Positions 35,802-46,568 are shown, counted from the stretch's first letter. The stretch: 64,000 nt of DNA from Amoebidium appalachense (GCA_963693365.1 CAVNZM010000007.1:9982001-10046000), one strand, 5' to 3'. Program-made: numbers and translations. The notes: generated by a model from the letters alone, not told the origin.

Positions 35802-36935
35802 AGACTTGAAGGACAAGTCCACAATGAAACAGAATGCGGAGCTAGAAGCAGTAAGGTGGGAGTGAAGCACTTGTATCCAGGTGCACGTGACCAACGGAAA
35901 TCTATTTCAGCATGAACCATTCGGGGTGTGGGAGCAGCAGACGAGGCCAGGAGCTGGTGCGAGTGCATGATCTTAGGAAGGGAGGAATTGGGAGAGAAGG
36001 CCGGGAACTGTACGATGTATGACTTAAAGGGAGACAGACAAGGCAAGCAGCACGGACTAACAAGCAGGTCTGCAGTGGGCCAAAACTCGGCTGGGGCGGT
36101 CAAGGGCAAGGCAAAAGAATTAGATTGCTAGGAAAGAATCAGCGGGGGCATGCCACAGAGAGCGTAAGGCCAGACTAACGCTCACAACCAACATGCAAAC
36201 CATGGTGAATGGTGGTGAACTCACCCAATAGTCATGCCAGTCACCGGTGATGAGTGCCGGCCCGAAGCTGCGTGCCGGGTTGATGCCGCAGTTTGTGACG
36301 GGGATAAGCACCAGATGGGCAAGCAACACGGAGAAGCCGATGGCCAGGGGCGCCATGAAGGGAGCACGGCCGTGGGGCTCGTTTGCCTTGGGGTCGACGG
36401 CCATGGCAAACACGGTGTACGTGAGAATGGCCGTGCCAAACACCTCCAGGAAGAAGCCCCGCGCGGTGCTGACGTCACCAGCGAGCGCATTGAGGGCGAA
36501 GTTGCCGTGGCGCTGGTCGGGGTACAGGCCCTTCACCAGTGCTGTGCCGACAGTAGCACCCAGGAACTGAGAAATGATGAAGAGAATGCCCTTGAAGAAG
36601 TTGCACTTGCCGAAGGTCACCAAAGCACACGTCACGGCGGGGTTGAGGTGGCCGCCGCTGGTGGGGCCAGTGTTGTAGACCAGCACGGCAATGGAAATAC
36701 CAAACGTGAAGGCGTAGACGTACTTGTCGGCCTCGGACACGCGGAAGAAGCTTGGCGCCTGGGAGTTTGTGTTTGCGTTGGCATACATCGTCTGGTAGCC
36801 AGGCATCAGCACCGTGGAAGACACCACCGTACCAATGGTGATGAACAGGAATAACATCATGCCCGTAAATTCGGCGAGCAGCGAGCGCATGAAGCGCCGC
36901 GACGTCATGTCGGTGGGGACGCTGAAGTCAACCAT
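35271..36935 (-). CDS. Aquaporin (water-channel type MIP), paralogue B
   Basis: Second water-channel MIP, 318 aa, tandem paralogue of the gene ending at 30789. Exons 36935-36225 (237 codons) and 35516-35271, with the intron at the identical codon (after the Trp of the DYW/NYW end) but 708 bp long. Both NPA motifs and the F78/H207/C216/R222 filter are conserved. By eye the first exons differ at roughly 14 of 237 residues, concentrated in helix 1 (residues 8-31); the middle is nearly identical also at silent sites. The cytoplasmic tail is divergent but again ends in SVDV. The intron carries a G-run on the + strand (poly-C on the sense strand, 35769-35797). Function: water permeation across a membrane not specified by the sequence. 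Confidence 0.95.
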
Positions 36936-36973
36936 TTTCGCCCGTTAGTCTTTTCCACACCAGCGAGTGAAAG

Positions 36974-37023
36974 CGAATGTGGCTGGGCCTCCGGCAGTGT
37001 CCACGCAATAAGTGTGTAAACCC
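36974..37023 (-). promoter_or_regulatory. Aquaporin B upstream element (repeated at 34344)
   Basis: A 50-bp segment starting about 39 bp upstream of the aquaporin B ATG. An almost exact copy sits 2.6 kb away in the same orientation. Its position suggests 5' UTR or core promoter; no TATA box was seen. Confidence 0.45.
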
Positions 37024-38136
37024 GCTGAAAGTGTACTTTGGCCGCGAGTGCGTTTTCACAAACTGACGCCTTCGTGACCGTCACAGGCACAGGTGTGTTT
37101 AGGGTCAGAAAATTGCCCCTGAAAGTCCGAAAATTGTCCCTAACTTTTTGATGTTAGGTCCATCAATTCTTCAAAAATTGGCCCTAGCAGGGCCAAATAG
37201 ATAAGAAAATACACCCAAAAACGGTTGTTGGCTCTATTAGGGCCATCCAGGCTGGTGGAAAGTTGCTAAAATGGCACTAGCCAAAAACAAATTTCACACC
37301 CTGCTCAGGCAAGTTTTTTGTGGCTCAGACGCTCAGTTCGAGCAGCCAATAGGAATCGCCGACGGGCGTTTTATAGGCATTTTTTCCCACAGTACTGAAT
37401 ATCCATGTGAGCGCGGCAAATATTATTTATTGCGTGTATTTAGCTAAGTCACTTGACTTTAAAGACTTTTAGATGACAAAAAACAGCAAAAATACCAATG
37501 TTTACTATTTTCTTACTTTTTGTTTGCGATTTTTATCATCAACTAGGATCGTAACGGTTTGTGAGTCGTAGAGATTACCACGGGGTTCGATATTTGAATA
37601 CCCCAAAGTATGCGGCACCAATTATTGGACGGACGGGTTGGACCCCACCAACGAATAGAATATAACAGGAAAAAAATAATTTTAGGCTTTTTAATAAGGC
37701 TCAATCAATCACTTTCTCGCTGTGGTTTTTATTCTGGGGACAATTTAGCCCTTACTAATTTGAATTCATCGTAGGCCAATCTGGGGGTTTGTATCACCAT
37801 TGGAATTCATAATGCATTCTTTTATCAAAAAAAATCATTTCCGATTAGATGATAGGGCTATGTTTTTCATGTGACCAATCAGCGAAGCCCTAAGTTCAGG
37901 TTACGACATCGAAATGTGATGGGAATATGAATTCGAACACGGATGAAAGTCGGATGGGGGACGGATGGTCACAGCTTTCGTTCAAGAAATATGTTTTGGA
38001 CAAGGAAAAGACTGAGGACGCCAGGTCCCGGAAGCCCCATTTACATCGTGATGTTTATTGATCTGGGGGGCTCCCGTGTCTGGGGTGACTCGATGTATAT
38101 CTACGTCACATGTTAACCGCACAAGAGAAGGATAGT
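37024..38136. other. AT-rich intergenic DNA, no gene recognised
   Basis: Composition drops to AT-rich with no homopolymer arrays, unlike the flanks. Repeated short phrases such as AAAATTG...CCCT near 37108-37195 suggest old repeat material. No open frame of note. Confidence 0.6.
38067..38110. repeat. Dispersed short repeat, copy 1
   Basis: A G-run followed by 30 identical bases beginning CTCCCGTGTCTGGGGTGAC, then TATATC and CGTCACA. The second copy is at 41407-41456. Confidence 0.85.
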
Positions 38137-38705
38137 GCCGCTTCACGTGGGGGCTAGAATTTAGAAATGCGGCAAATCTGGAAGTTCTAAATTTGTCTTT
38201 AGAACGTTCTAAATTGTTCCGGTTCGCACAGGTCTGATTTGGATAATTTAGAAACTCTACATTGTTTCTTGCTTTGTTTAATAAATAAATGTAAAAACTT
38301 AACATTGAGACTGTGATAAATATTTTATAAGCTTATAAATATGCATATTAATATTTTTTGCAAGGTTTTTATATAAGTATCGCTGAAAACTTCATAACAA
38401 AACAGAAGACAGAAACTACAGCATAGCACAGGTATGCAAAAAACCCCTTTTGGACCAATGATCTTCAATAAGGTCATTGATTGGTCTAGACAAAATGCAG
38501 CCGACCAATCGGAAATCAGTTCAATTTCTAGATTGGCTCCACACATCTGGAAGACCCCCCCTCCCCTCCAGATTGCGACATCTGGAAGAGGATTCTAGAC
38601 CCCGATGGAATGCATTAAATTTAAAGCGATCGATCGGAGTGGACATTTGTTAACGCTAATTATCTAGATTCCCATATCTAAATTATAGCCCCCACGTGAA
38701 GCGGC
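38137..38705. mobile_element. MITE-like element with 29-bp terminal inverted repeats
   Basis: Left end 38137-38165 and right end 38677-38705 are inverted copies with one mismatch (GCCGCTTCACGTGGGGGCTA at the left end). The 569-bp interior is AT-rich and has no transposase. A clear target-site duplication was not found, so the exact ends are uncertain. It could also be a chance remnant of a larger foldback element. Confidence 0.6.
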
Positions 38706-39211
38706 TCAGTGTGTGTCCTCCTCACACATGGATAAGGCTAGTACGTGGGTGCAAACATATAAGCATGTGGATGCATACTAGGGGTGGGGGGGTGTCGTTG
38801 TATCCTAACGTGCGTGTACCAAGAGACGCGGCACTCTACTAAGTGTACACACACGGAAAGGAACGCGCGAATACGAAAAACGGTAAAGTTTATTATAGAC
38901 CAGGCTCCGACGGGCAAACTGAGATCCGAACGGAATCCAGCTACAAGTCAAGTCACAACTGTAGTAAGTCACAACTGACTGACTGAGGCCATCAAGGCCG
39001 TGCCCTAATAAAAGATCATCATCACCTGGCCCCCTACGATGCCACATTCCATACATTCCGATCTAACTCTATCGTGCGCCTGCACGAGCTAAGTCTATCG
39101 GCTCACACTAATATAAATATCATCGTCTCACCCCTCTCCCTTCCCCTAGTGGCACCGCAGAGTCTAACTCTACATTTCATACTATCTCCCCCCCCCTCCC
39201 CCCCCTTCCTC

Positions 39212-39391
39212 TACTCCTTCCTATACATCGAAATATATAAATACGTTTGGCAGCATACACTATCAAAACTTGCCAATATTTACAAGGGCTTCTGCACGAA
39301 CTTATGGGCAGAAGCCCTTGTAAATATTGGCAAGTTTTGATAGTGTATGCTGCCAAACGTATTTATATATTTCGATGTATAGGAAGGAGTA
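39212..39391. repeat. Perfect 84-bp inverted repeat with 12-nt loop
   Basis: Arms 39212-39295 and 39308-39391 are exact reverse complements over 84 bases; the loop is ACGAACTTATGG. Transcription of either strand would give a long perfect hairpin. It may be a hairpin RNA locus, a fresh foldback duplication or an assembly or cloning artefact. Confidence 0.95.
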
Positions 39392-39515
39392 TCGGGGGTT
39401 TCACATTCCAAAGTCCTCCTACGATCTATTCTACACGTGGTCATCTTGCCCGCAGCTGTACAGCTATCTTGAGACCCGGACTTGATCTTGATGATCTGTG
39501 GACCCGGGCCACCCC

Positions 39516-39519
<4 letters not shown>

Positions 39520-39564
<45 letters not shown>
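39520..39564. repeat. Poly-C run
   Basis: About 45 uninterrupted C. The bases on its two sides (GATCTTGATGATC and GATCTTGATCGTAG) share GATCTTGAT. Confidence 0.93.
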
Positions 39565-39565
<1 letters not shown>

Positions 39566-39752
39566 ATCTTGATCGTAGACTTCGGATGATCTGCTGAGAC
39601 GGATTAGTATATGTCAACTCCCCCCCCGGCCCCCGGAAAAGCCGAGTCCCACCTCAGTCACATTTTACACCTAACACCCCCTAAAAAGACATACAAGGTA
39701 AGACTAATCAGTCTCCCAAAAAAATTAAACTATATAAATTACGAAGAAAATA

Positions 39753-39798
39753 ATAAGCTTGATACCTTCGGAGACATAAGCTTGATACCTACGGAGAC
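39753..39798. repeat. 23-bp tandem duplication
   Basis: Two copies with one mismatch (39753-39775, 39776-39798) containing AAGCTTGATACCT, just downstream of the chromodomain fragment on its sense strand. Confidence 0.9.
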
Positions 39799-39813
39799 AC
39801 CTATGATAATAAA

Positions 39814-40215
39814 TTAAATTCCTACGACTACGTTCACAGTCCTCCTCGGTCTCCCCCCCCCCTCCCCCTCCCCCCGTGTGTCTACGTGTATTTGCATCAC
39901 TTCCCCCCCGGCCCCCTCCCTCACCGACTTTTTCACACCACGATTAAATTGAGGAATAACTCTCTTCGGCCTAGAGGGAGCACTAGGCAACTCCCTCTGC
40001 ACTAACCTAGCTTCATAAGCACGAATAGAAAACGGGCAATCCAAATGAAACTCAGGCAACCACTGATCTTCCTGATAACCTCCCTCAAAACGAATTAAAT
40101 AATAATTTACCTTACCTTCCTTACCTTCGATAACCTTTTTATCCATAATTTTATCTACTGCAGCCTCCGATACATCCACCGACCCGTCATAGTCGGGGGT
40201 GAATGCATCTAACAC
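39814..40215 (-). pseudogene. Chromodomain fragment of a Ty3/gypsy-type (chromovirus) element
   Basis: An open frame of 133 codons on the minus strand. Residues about 19-58 resemble a chromodomain: a KIMDKKVIEGK strand, then YYLIRFEG and QWLPE, the order found at the C-terminus of chromovirus integrases. The rest is basic and Arg/Gly-rich. No integrase, reverse transcriptase or gag is found next to it; upstream on its strand it abuts the dispersed 450-bp repeat. It is most likely the broken 3' end of pol. A host chromodomain gene is less likely because no further exons are visible. Confidence 0.6.
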
Positions 40216-40240
40216 TCGACGGCCCTCCGGCCGTTTTTGT

Positions 40241-40690
40241 GATTTTGTGTGGGTTTAACGGAGAAGCAGAGTGCACAGAAGGGTGTTATGATATACACAA
40301 CACATAGACACACGGGAGAAACACAACCGGAGAGGTGGAACGATTTCTGGGACCATATGAAATGATTTCAACTGCTTGATTTTTATTTCAAGACTTTATA
40401 CTCGGGAATGTGAAATCGATAAGCCAATCAAAAGAAGGAAAACTCTTTTATCCAATCAGAAAGACGAAAATTATGAGGGTAAAATAAATCGATCGAAATG
40501 CCTGTCGACACATAGAAGATAAATCGCAATCTTCTAATGAAAGTAATCTTCTAATGCAAGTACGGAAACATTTAATAAAATGAAACCACTTATGTATCTA
40601 TTAGTTCACATCATATATTTATACACGTTCTTAACATAACACGTCTAAATATAAGTATTCCTAATAGCTGGGGAGCTTAGAGCAATTCTA
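40241..40690. repeat. Dispersed 450-bp repeat, copy 1 (LTR-like)
   Basis: About 450 bp aligned by eye along its whole length with 47671-48120, same orientation, with many substitutions and small indels. It contains two CCAATCA motifs and, on the minus strand, GTATAAATA. These are promoter-like features of an LTR, but the TG...CA termini and a target duplication are not clear. Confidence 0.75.
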
Positions 40691-40770
40691 CGTCGCGGGA
40701 AAAGAAGGAAACGGTGTTACCAGATTTGACCAGATGTGCACGATTTTCGCTACATCTCGCCAGCCACATT

Positions 40771-41400
40771 TCAGATTTTGTCGTTCCGCATCGCAAAAGG
40801 CCTCCGATGACCGTATTTGATCTTTTCAAAATCACCTGGGTAAGAATCAATCGGCCAGGAAGGTGGTGTGGAGAGTAAAGAATACGAAGGGGGCGTGGAA
40901 GGAGCAGAATTAAGGTGGAATAATTCGGAATAATAGTCATCTGTGGAAGTGAGTGTGTCGGGTTTATCAGGGCTACATGTAATAGTGATGGAAGGGCCAA
41001 ATCGTCCTAGACTCTTGAGGGTGGAAATTATACAAGAATCGTGGGAAAGTGTTTGACCTAAGTGACCTAAGGTGAGAGATGGTCGTAACCTAACATACGG
41101 ATATGCGACACTACCGACCACACTATCGCCTAATTCGAATAAAAAATCAACAAGAAGAGAATAACATACCTCAAGGAGATACGGGTCCCTCCGCTGTCGA
41201 GCATCCTGCACGGCTTGCAGGAGGGTGAGGTGAATCTCCTTATAGGCATTTTGAATACTAAGCCGATTGAGTTCATCCTTAAAGTTGCGACTAATAAGGC
41301 GTTTAGTTACACGAACAATGTGTGGCGAAACAGGAGTGGAAATTTGAATAATAATAGGCTTGTGGTCGGATGCAGTAGAAAGCGCAGCCTCGGAAAGCGG
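40771..41400 (-). pseudogene. LINE-type endonuclease (EEP) C-terminal fragment
   Basis: An open frame on the minus strand contains SDHKPIII near its start (around 41355), the SDH catalytic end motif of the APE-like endonuclease of non-LTR retrotransposons. About 180 residues of linker-like sequence follow, then a stop. Its 5' side is cut off at a G-run and the short dispersed repeat at 41407. No reverse transcriptase follows. I regard it as a truncated LINE unrelated in strand to the element at 43.3 kb. Confidence 0.45.
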
Positions 41401-41456
41401 GGGGGGGGGGCTCCCGTGTCTGGGGTGACTCGATGTATATCAATATCGACGTCACA
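41401..41456. repeat. Dispersed short repeat, copy 2
   Basis: A G-run plus the same 30-base block as at 38071-38100, followed by a slightly longer spacer before CGTCACA. It borders the LINE endonuclease fragment. Confidence 0.85.
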
Positions 41457-41842
41457 AGGTCGTGGCTCCCGAAAGACCCCCCGAGCTGTGACACGCCAGT
41501 CACCCACTGTTCCGAGACACCTGTTGGACCAATATTAGTATATACAGTACATATATAAGCAGTTATACACCTATAAAGGATATACGTTTAGTTTTATAAA
41601 TGCACTCGTGATACGTACGCTTAGCTCATGTCATGCTCATTCACTCAGCGTGAGCCACGATGACAACAGAGCGAAACGTCGATTCGATCAAGATCGCTGC
41701 ATGCATGAGCTCGAGATTGAGGATCGTGCACTCAGACTGTCTGCAGCCTGAGTCAGCTGATGCCAAAGTTTTGTTTCGTAGGTTCATATAGCAATAAATA
41801 CAAACTATACTAGCCCAATATTCCATGAAGCCTTTCATGCCC

Positions 41843-41924
41843 GGGGGGGGGGGGGGGGGGAGGGGGGGGGGGGGGGGGAGGGGGGGGGGGGGGCCAGGGG
41901 GGGGGAGGGGGGGGGGGGGGGGGG
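41843..41924. repeat. Interrupted poly-G tract
   Basis: About 80 bases of G with single A or CC breaks. Gly-rich frames here are artefacts. Confidence 0.93.
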
Positions 41925-42225
41925 CACGTGCACGGGCCTCAGTCAGTGCAGTACTCATGAACAGTGCGGCGGCCCTTCCCCAGCCCGTGACCGAGGCTCA
42001 GAGTGGCAGCCCGTGACACATGTGCCTGTGCACATGTGTGTGCTGTACACGCTGGCACTGAGGCACCGTGGGCACTGTTTGGCAAACGTTGCACGGGTAC
42101 ATGGAACACGTGTTTCAGCATAACAAGGATGTGCACAACGTTGTGTTATGATGGCTGCAGCTGGGGCAGAGTGACCACTCGCAACAGTGTGTCCACTGCA
42201 GTGAGTGCGACAGGCCGCTGTGCAC

Positions 42226-42462
42226 GGCCCATGCATCTAGCACTGCCTACCGCACAGAAACAGGCCCTGGGTGCCAACATCTGCAGCTGGCCGCCCTATG
42301 CACGATCGCGAACCGGGCCTTCAGTAGGGGGTACAATCAATAGGGTACTCAAGTGTAGAATCCAAAAAGATTCCTGAGCTGTAGGGTCGTTATCTCACCT
42401 ATTGACAACAACCTTCCCCCCCCCCCCCCCCCCCCCCCCCCCCGGGAAAAAAGAGACCGGAA

Positions 42463-42497
<35 letters not shown>

Positions 42498-42600
42498 CGG
42501 GGGACTCTGGGGGATACACTATGCACATACTCAGGCCACCGCGCTCTCCATGGCACCCTCAGCGGTTGCTGTGCGGTAGGCAGTGCTAGATGCATGGGCC
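42226..42600. repeat. Inverted repeat, 32-bp perfect arms
   Basis: Arms 42226-42257 and 42569-42600 are perfect reverse complements (GGCCCATGCATCTAGCACTG in the left arm). Similarity continues in diverged form inward for roughly 50 bp more. The space between holds a C-run (about 42417-42443) followed by a G-run (about 42462-42497), themselves complementary. Confidence 0.85.
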
Positions 42601-42684
42601 GGCCATGCAAGCAGTCTTGTAAGCACGCCATGCAACACTCTCACATACCGTCACATCCGCATGAACACACCGCACACACACGAC

Positions 42685-42706
42685 GTACCGCACACACACA
42701 CACAAA

Positions 42707-42739
<33 letters not shown>

Positions 42740-42770
42740 GTGGCACACACACACACGCACACACACAGTG

Positions 42771-42808
<38 letters not shown>

Positions 42809-43082
42809 CTACACATGCACACGCACATGCACACGCCGCACACACACACACACCACATACCGCACTGACACCACTCGTGCGTGCTTACACACACGCACCT
42901 CACGCGCCGGCCACATGCATCCGAGTCTACGTGTACATACATGTACACACACACACGCACCACTGACTGGTACATACACACATGTTGTCACACACACACT
43001 ATACACACACACACACTTTGACACACACACACACACACACACACACACCGTGTGCGTGCCTGCCGTGCACTCGTCGACGTTT

Positions 43083-43113
<31 letters not shown>

Positions 43114-43165
43114 GGTTTATGTGTGTGTGGGTGGGTGGGTGGGTGGGGGGGGGGGGGGGGGGGGG
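42685..43165. repeat. CA arrays followed by GT and poly-G
   Basis: Broken CA arrays (about 42691-42805, 42838-42852, 43019-43047), then GT (43081-43097) passing into G-runs. It lies just upstream of the LINE insertion. Confidence 0.92.
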
Positions 43166-43327
43166 TGGGGGGGAGGGGAGCCTCAGGGGGGAGGGGCGCT
43201 GAGCCGGGGAACATGAGATGCTCTGTGCGATAAGTATGGGCGTGCGAGATCGTGTATACTTCTAGATGCTAGAGCGAAGTTGCAGGCTTAACCTTAGAAG
43301 TAAACTATCTAGTTCACGACCATTGCC

Positions 43328-44386
43328 ATGCAGCTGACATTACGGGCCACCACCATACTAGCCCGTAAAATGCTGGCACCCAGCCAAGTGATCTACGTAG
43401 CCAACAGTGTGGTGGCCCCGGCCATCCTCTTCCTCCTCAAAGGGTCAGTCATCAGCAACACCACCATGCAGGCAATCGACAGCAAGTGGAGAGACCTACT
43501 CCGTCGGAAGTGTGGTTTCCACCGGAGCACCCCGTCCGGGCTGCTACACCATCCCACTCTAGGGGGACTGGCCAGCATCGTCGAATCAGCAGCCAGCACC
43601 ATGGTTACGGAGCTGTGTGCCCTGCTGGAAACACCAGGACCAGCAGGGGACGTGGTCCGGTACCGAGCCTGGCAGCAGCAACACGTGACAGGCCTACCCT
43701 ACCCACCCCTGCAAGCACCCCCAGCCAAACTTTACAGGCTAGGGGGAAAGCAGCTCCACAACTATTGGGCCCATATCACGGGGATCCTTCACGAGCGGCA
43801 CCTGAGTATTGGGGAAACCCCTCCCCCAAAAAACACAAGCACCCCCACCCCACCCCCCCCCCCCTCCCCCCAAGGAGAAGGAGGGGAAGCAGCAACAACA
43901 ACCAGCACCCCTATCAACACCGTTTTCCCGGACCACACCTTTGCGGCCCACATCGGCCCCCACACACACCCCCGTCAACTCTACACGGTGGAGGACACCA
44001 TGGTACGGCCGGGGGTGTTCCGGGCGTTCCCCGAACTGCCCCACCCCCCAGACCTACTACACCCGGGAGCTACACAGTGGTACAGGTCCATCATCAAGGG
44101 GGCCATCCCCATCGCAGACAAACTACGGCCAGCACCCAGACCACACACCCACCACACCATTGACCTCGTGCCAAACCACCCCGTCGGTGCATTCGTGGTG
44201 GAAATAGTCAAGAACGGGCAATACGAACTCAGCCAGGTGGTGGCCCACACCACCCACAACGGGGAGGCTTGGGTCAAAATAGCCCATCTACGGGACAACA
44301 CAGAGGAGGAGGGGCTGAGATGGCACCGACCCACGTGGAACGACCCACATCATGGGAACAGCCCATTTCCGCTTTTGCCCTGGTGA
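43328..44386 (+). pseudogene. Retrotransposon: post-RT (thumb) region
   Basis: 352 codons open from the truncation point. The start resembles the region after the palm of LINE reverse transcriptases (YVANSVVAPAILFL, then WRDLLRRKCGF and HPTLGGLAS). A Pro-rich linker and a region with AHTTHNGEAWVKI follow. It lacks the YxDD-bearing palm. The frame ends 35 bp inside the next frame. Confidence 0.65.
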
Positions 44387-45074
44387 CTGCAAATACGGCC
44401 ACTCCCCATGGAACCTAGCCTACACCCCGGCCACCCTCTCCCCCAACCCCGGGTACGCAGACGGAGAGGGGGAAGGGTTAGACACGGAGCCAGAATCGGA
44501 GTCGACGGGGCCCAGCGACGACTCCGACGACTCAGAGGACTCTAACACCGACAGCACCAACAGCAAATACGAGCCCCCTGAGCCCCCAGCCGATAATCAC
44601 ACCCACAACAAGCAGTGTGTGGGGTGGACCCGTGCTGTGGAGGTGATACGGGCAGACCCCTACGTGGCCTTCAAGACCCGAATCACCACCCACATGGTAG
44701 TCCCGAAGTACCACAAGGACTTCATCAACACCGACAGTATCGACATCTACCAAGTCATCGCACTGAAGGATGACTCCGATCCGGCCGAGCAGTGGAGGAA
44801 GATACACCATTTCCGGCGGCATCTTCCCCCCCACCAACAGGCATCACCCCAGATGCTCCACCTGCAAGCCAACGAGGAAGCCACACCCTTACCGGGGGAC
44901 CTCCCCGGCCCACCCCCCCCCCAGCAGCCACCACCGGTAGGGTCACCACCAGGACACAAGTGCACGGCCCACCCGGCTGACCTGCCGAGCCCACCCACTC
45001 CCCGTAGGGAGTCACCTACACCGACTTGGTGCCCCAGGCCACCTATGACGAGTGGCAGCAGCAAATCACCCTGA
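44352..45074 (+). pseudogene. Retrotransposon: acidic linker segment
   Basis: An open frame in another register. It contains a Ser/Asp/Glu-rich stretch (about residues 35-75) and a Pro-rich end. It connects the thumb region and the RNase H and overlaps both, so the element has shifted frame at about 44360 and 45030. No known domain is recognised in it. Confidence 0.5.
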
Positions 45075-45802
45075 TCCCCCCAGACCAACCGATCACCGTT
45101 TATACGGACGGCAGCCTCATCCACCCGGGCAGGAGGATAGCCCAGGCCGGAGCCGGGGCGGTACTGGACACCCCGGCCCGGAAAGCACCTCCAGTGACGG
45201 CCAAGACCAGGCTCCATACGGCCCTATCATCCACCCAAGCCGAACTCACAGGGGTACTACTAGCCCTCCTGCTCACCCCCACCACCACCCCCATCCACAT
45301 CAAGCTCGATAACCTCGGAGTAGTCGACCGATGGACGGCAAATATAGACCCCACCACACCCCCTCGACGCAAGCTAAAGTTCCCCCACATAGTGGAATGG
45401 GCTCACGTACGAGACCAACTCTCTCTCCGGCAACCAGGCTCTGTACAGGTATCGTGGGTGAAGGGGCACCAATCCAACACCAAACGGTACGGTCAACGGA
45501 ATAACGAGGCAGACAAGGCAGCCAATGCAGGAAGAGTCCTCCCCCTCCCCCCCCCCTCTACCTCCGGCCCCGGGGGGGGGGGGAAATACTTCCTACGACT
45601 ACAAGGCCACCGTATCCCCGGCAACATTCCCGGTACACTGAACCGGTTGAACAAGGACTTCCTCACCGACATGGCCGGCAAGACAAAGGCTATGTCCATA
45701 CTAGCCGACCCCAGACTGCTCCCAGCCGAACGGAACCCCCCTCAAGCTCAACAAGGGGCCCACACAGGCAACCATCGGGGCAGTCAGAGGAAACACTCGT
45801 AG
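45026..45802 (+). pseudogene. Retrotransposon RNase H domain
   Basis: The RNase H fold motifs occur in order: YTDGS (first Asp), AQAE/STQAEL (Glu), KLDNLGVV (Asp), WVKGHQ and NNEADKAAN (last Asp). All four acidic catalytic positions appear present. The position after the reverse transcriptase is typical of LINE clades that carry a C-terminal RNase H, where it removes RNA during second-strand synthesis. A C-run near 45738 marks the next frame break. Confidence 0.85.
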
Positions 45803-45815
45803 CCTGTCCCTGGCC

Positions 45816-46568
45816 ATGGGCACCCTGCCTACCATGGCACGGCTACACCGAGATCACCCCACCGTCGTTACACAGCCCACATGCCCCCGGTGCAGCCAGC
45901 ACCCTGAGACCACCACCCACCTCTGGGCCTGCCCGGCCCATGCCGGGGAAGTCCCCACCCTGACCACCGCCATCACAGCCTGCATCCACAACGTCCTGCA
46001 CACTCGTCATCCAAACACCCCCACGGCACAGCACCACCATACGGCAGCCACGGTGGTAGACCAATGTGCATGGATAAACTGGATAGGAGGCAACGGTGAC
46101 CCACCTGACCCCGAAGACACCAAGTGGGTCGAACGGGGATTCTGCCCACGATCGGTGGGCCCACTACTTGCAGCCACCGGCACCACCAAGACCACCACCC
46201 GGGCCATCTTAGGAAAAATCACAGTAGAGTTGCAATCCTTTTTCTTTTCAAAAATTTGGCACCCACGGAACACAACACTCCCCCCCACCCACCCTAAAAT
46301 GCAAAAACACCACCATATACCCACCACCCGTAGAAAGAAAAGTATGGCTCTCCAAAAACCCAAAAAACCAACAAATACACCCCCCACACACACCCGGCCG
46401 GCCTGTTCTGAATGCCGGAACACCCACAGACCCGGTGTGCCCTGTAAAACCCACCTTTTAGTCCACAAAAACATCGCCACAACATACGTACACCAACACA
46501 TAATGTTAGGCAGCAACCCCCCACCACCACCACCACCACACCCCATCATCCACCCATACCCACCGTAA
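45816..46568 (+). pseudogene. Retrotransposon C-terminal zinc-knuckle region
   Basis: 250 codons with CPRC...ETTTHLWAC (C-x2-C-x8-H-x3-C, from about 45882), the usual C-terminal knuckle of non-LTR element polyproteins. A second Cys/His cluster follows (ACSECRNTH...PC, near 46400). It ends with a Pro-rich tail and a stop at 46566-46568, followed by a 3' UTR of about 300 bp. Confidence 0.75.

Noticed and set aside
41640-41690. Hammerhead-ribozyme-like string (CGATGAC...GCGAAACGTC), and a similar GCAACGAAACGTTGC at 30627
   Set aside because: The CUGANGA core is not intact at either place and the stems do not form properly. CGAAAC-type strings are common in retroelement 3' ends.
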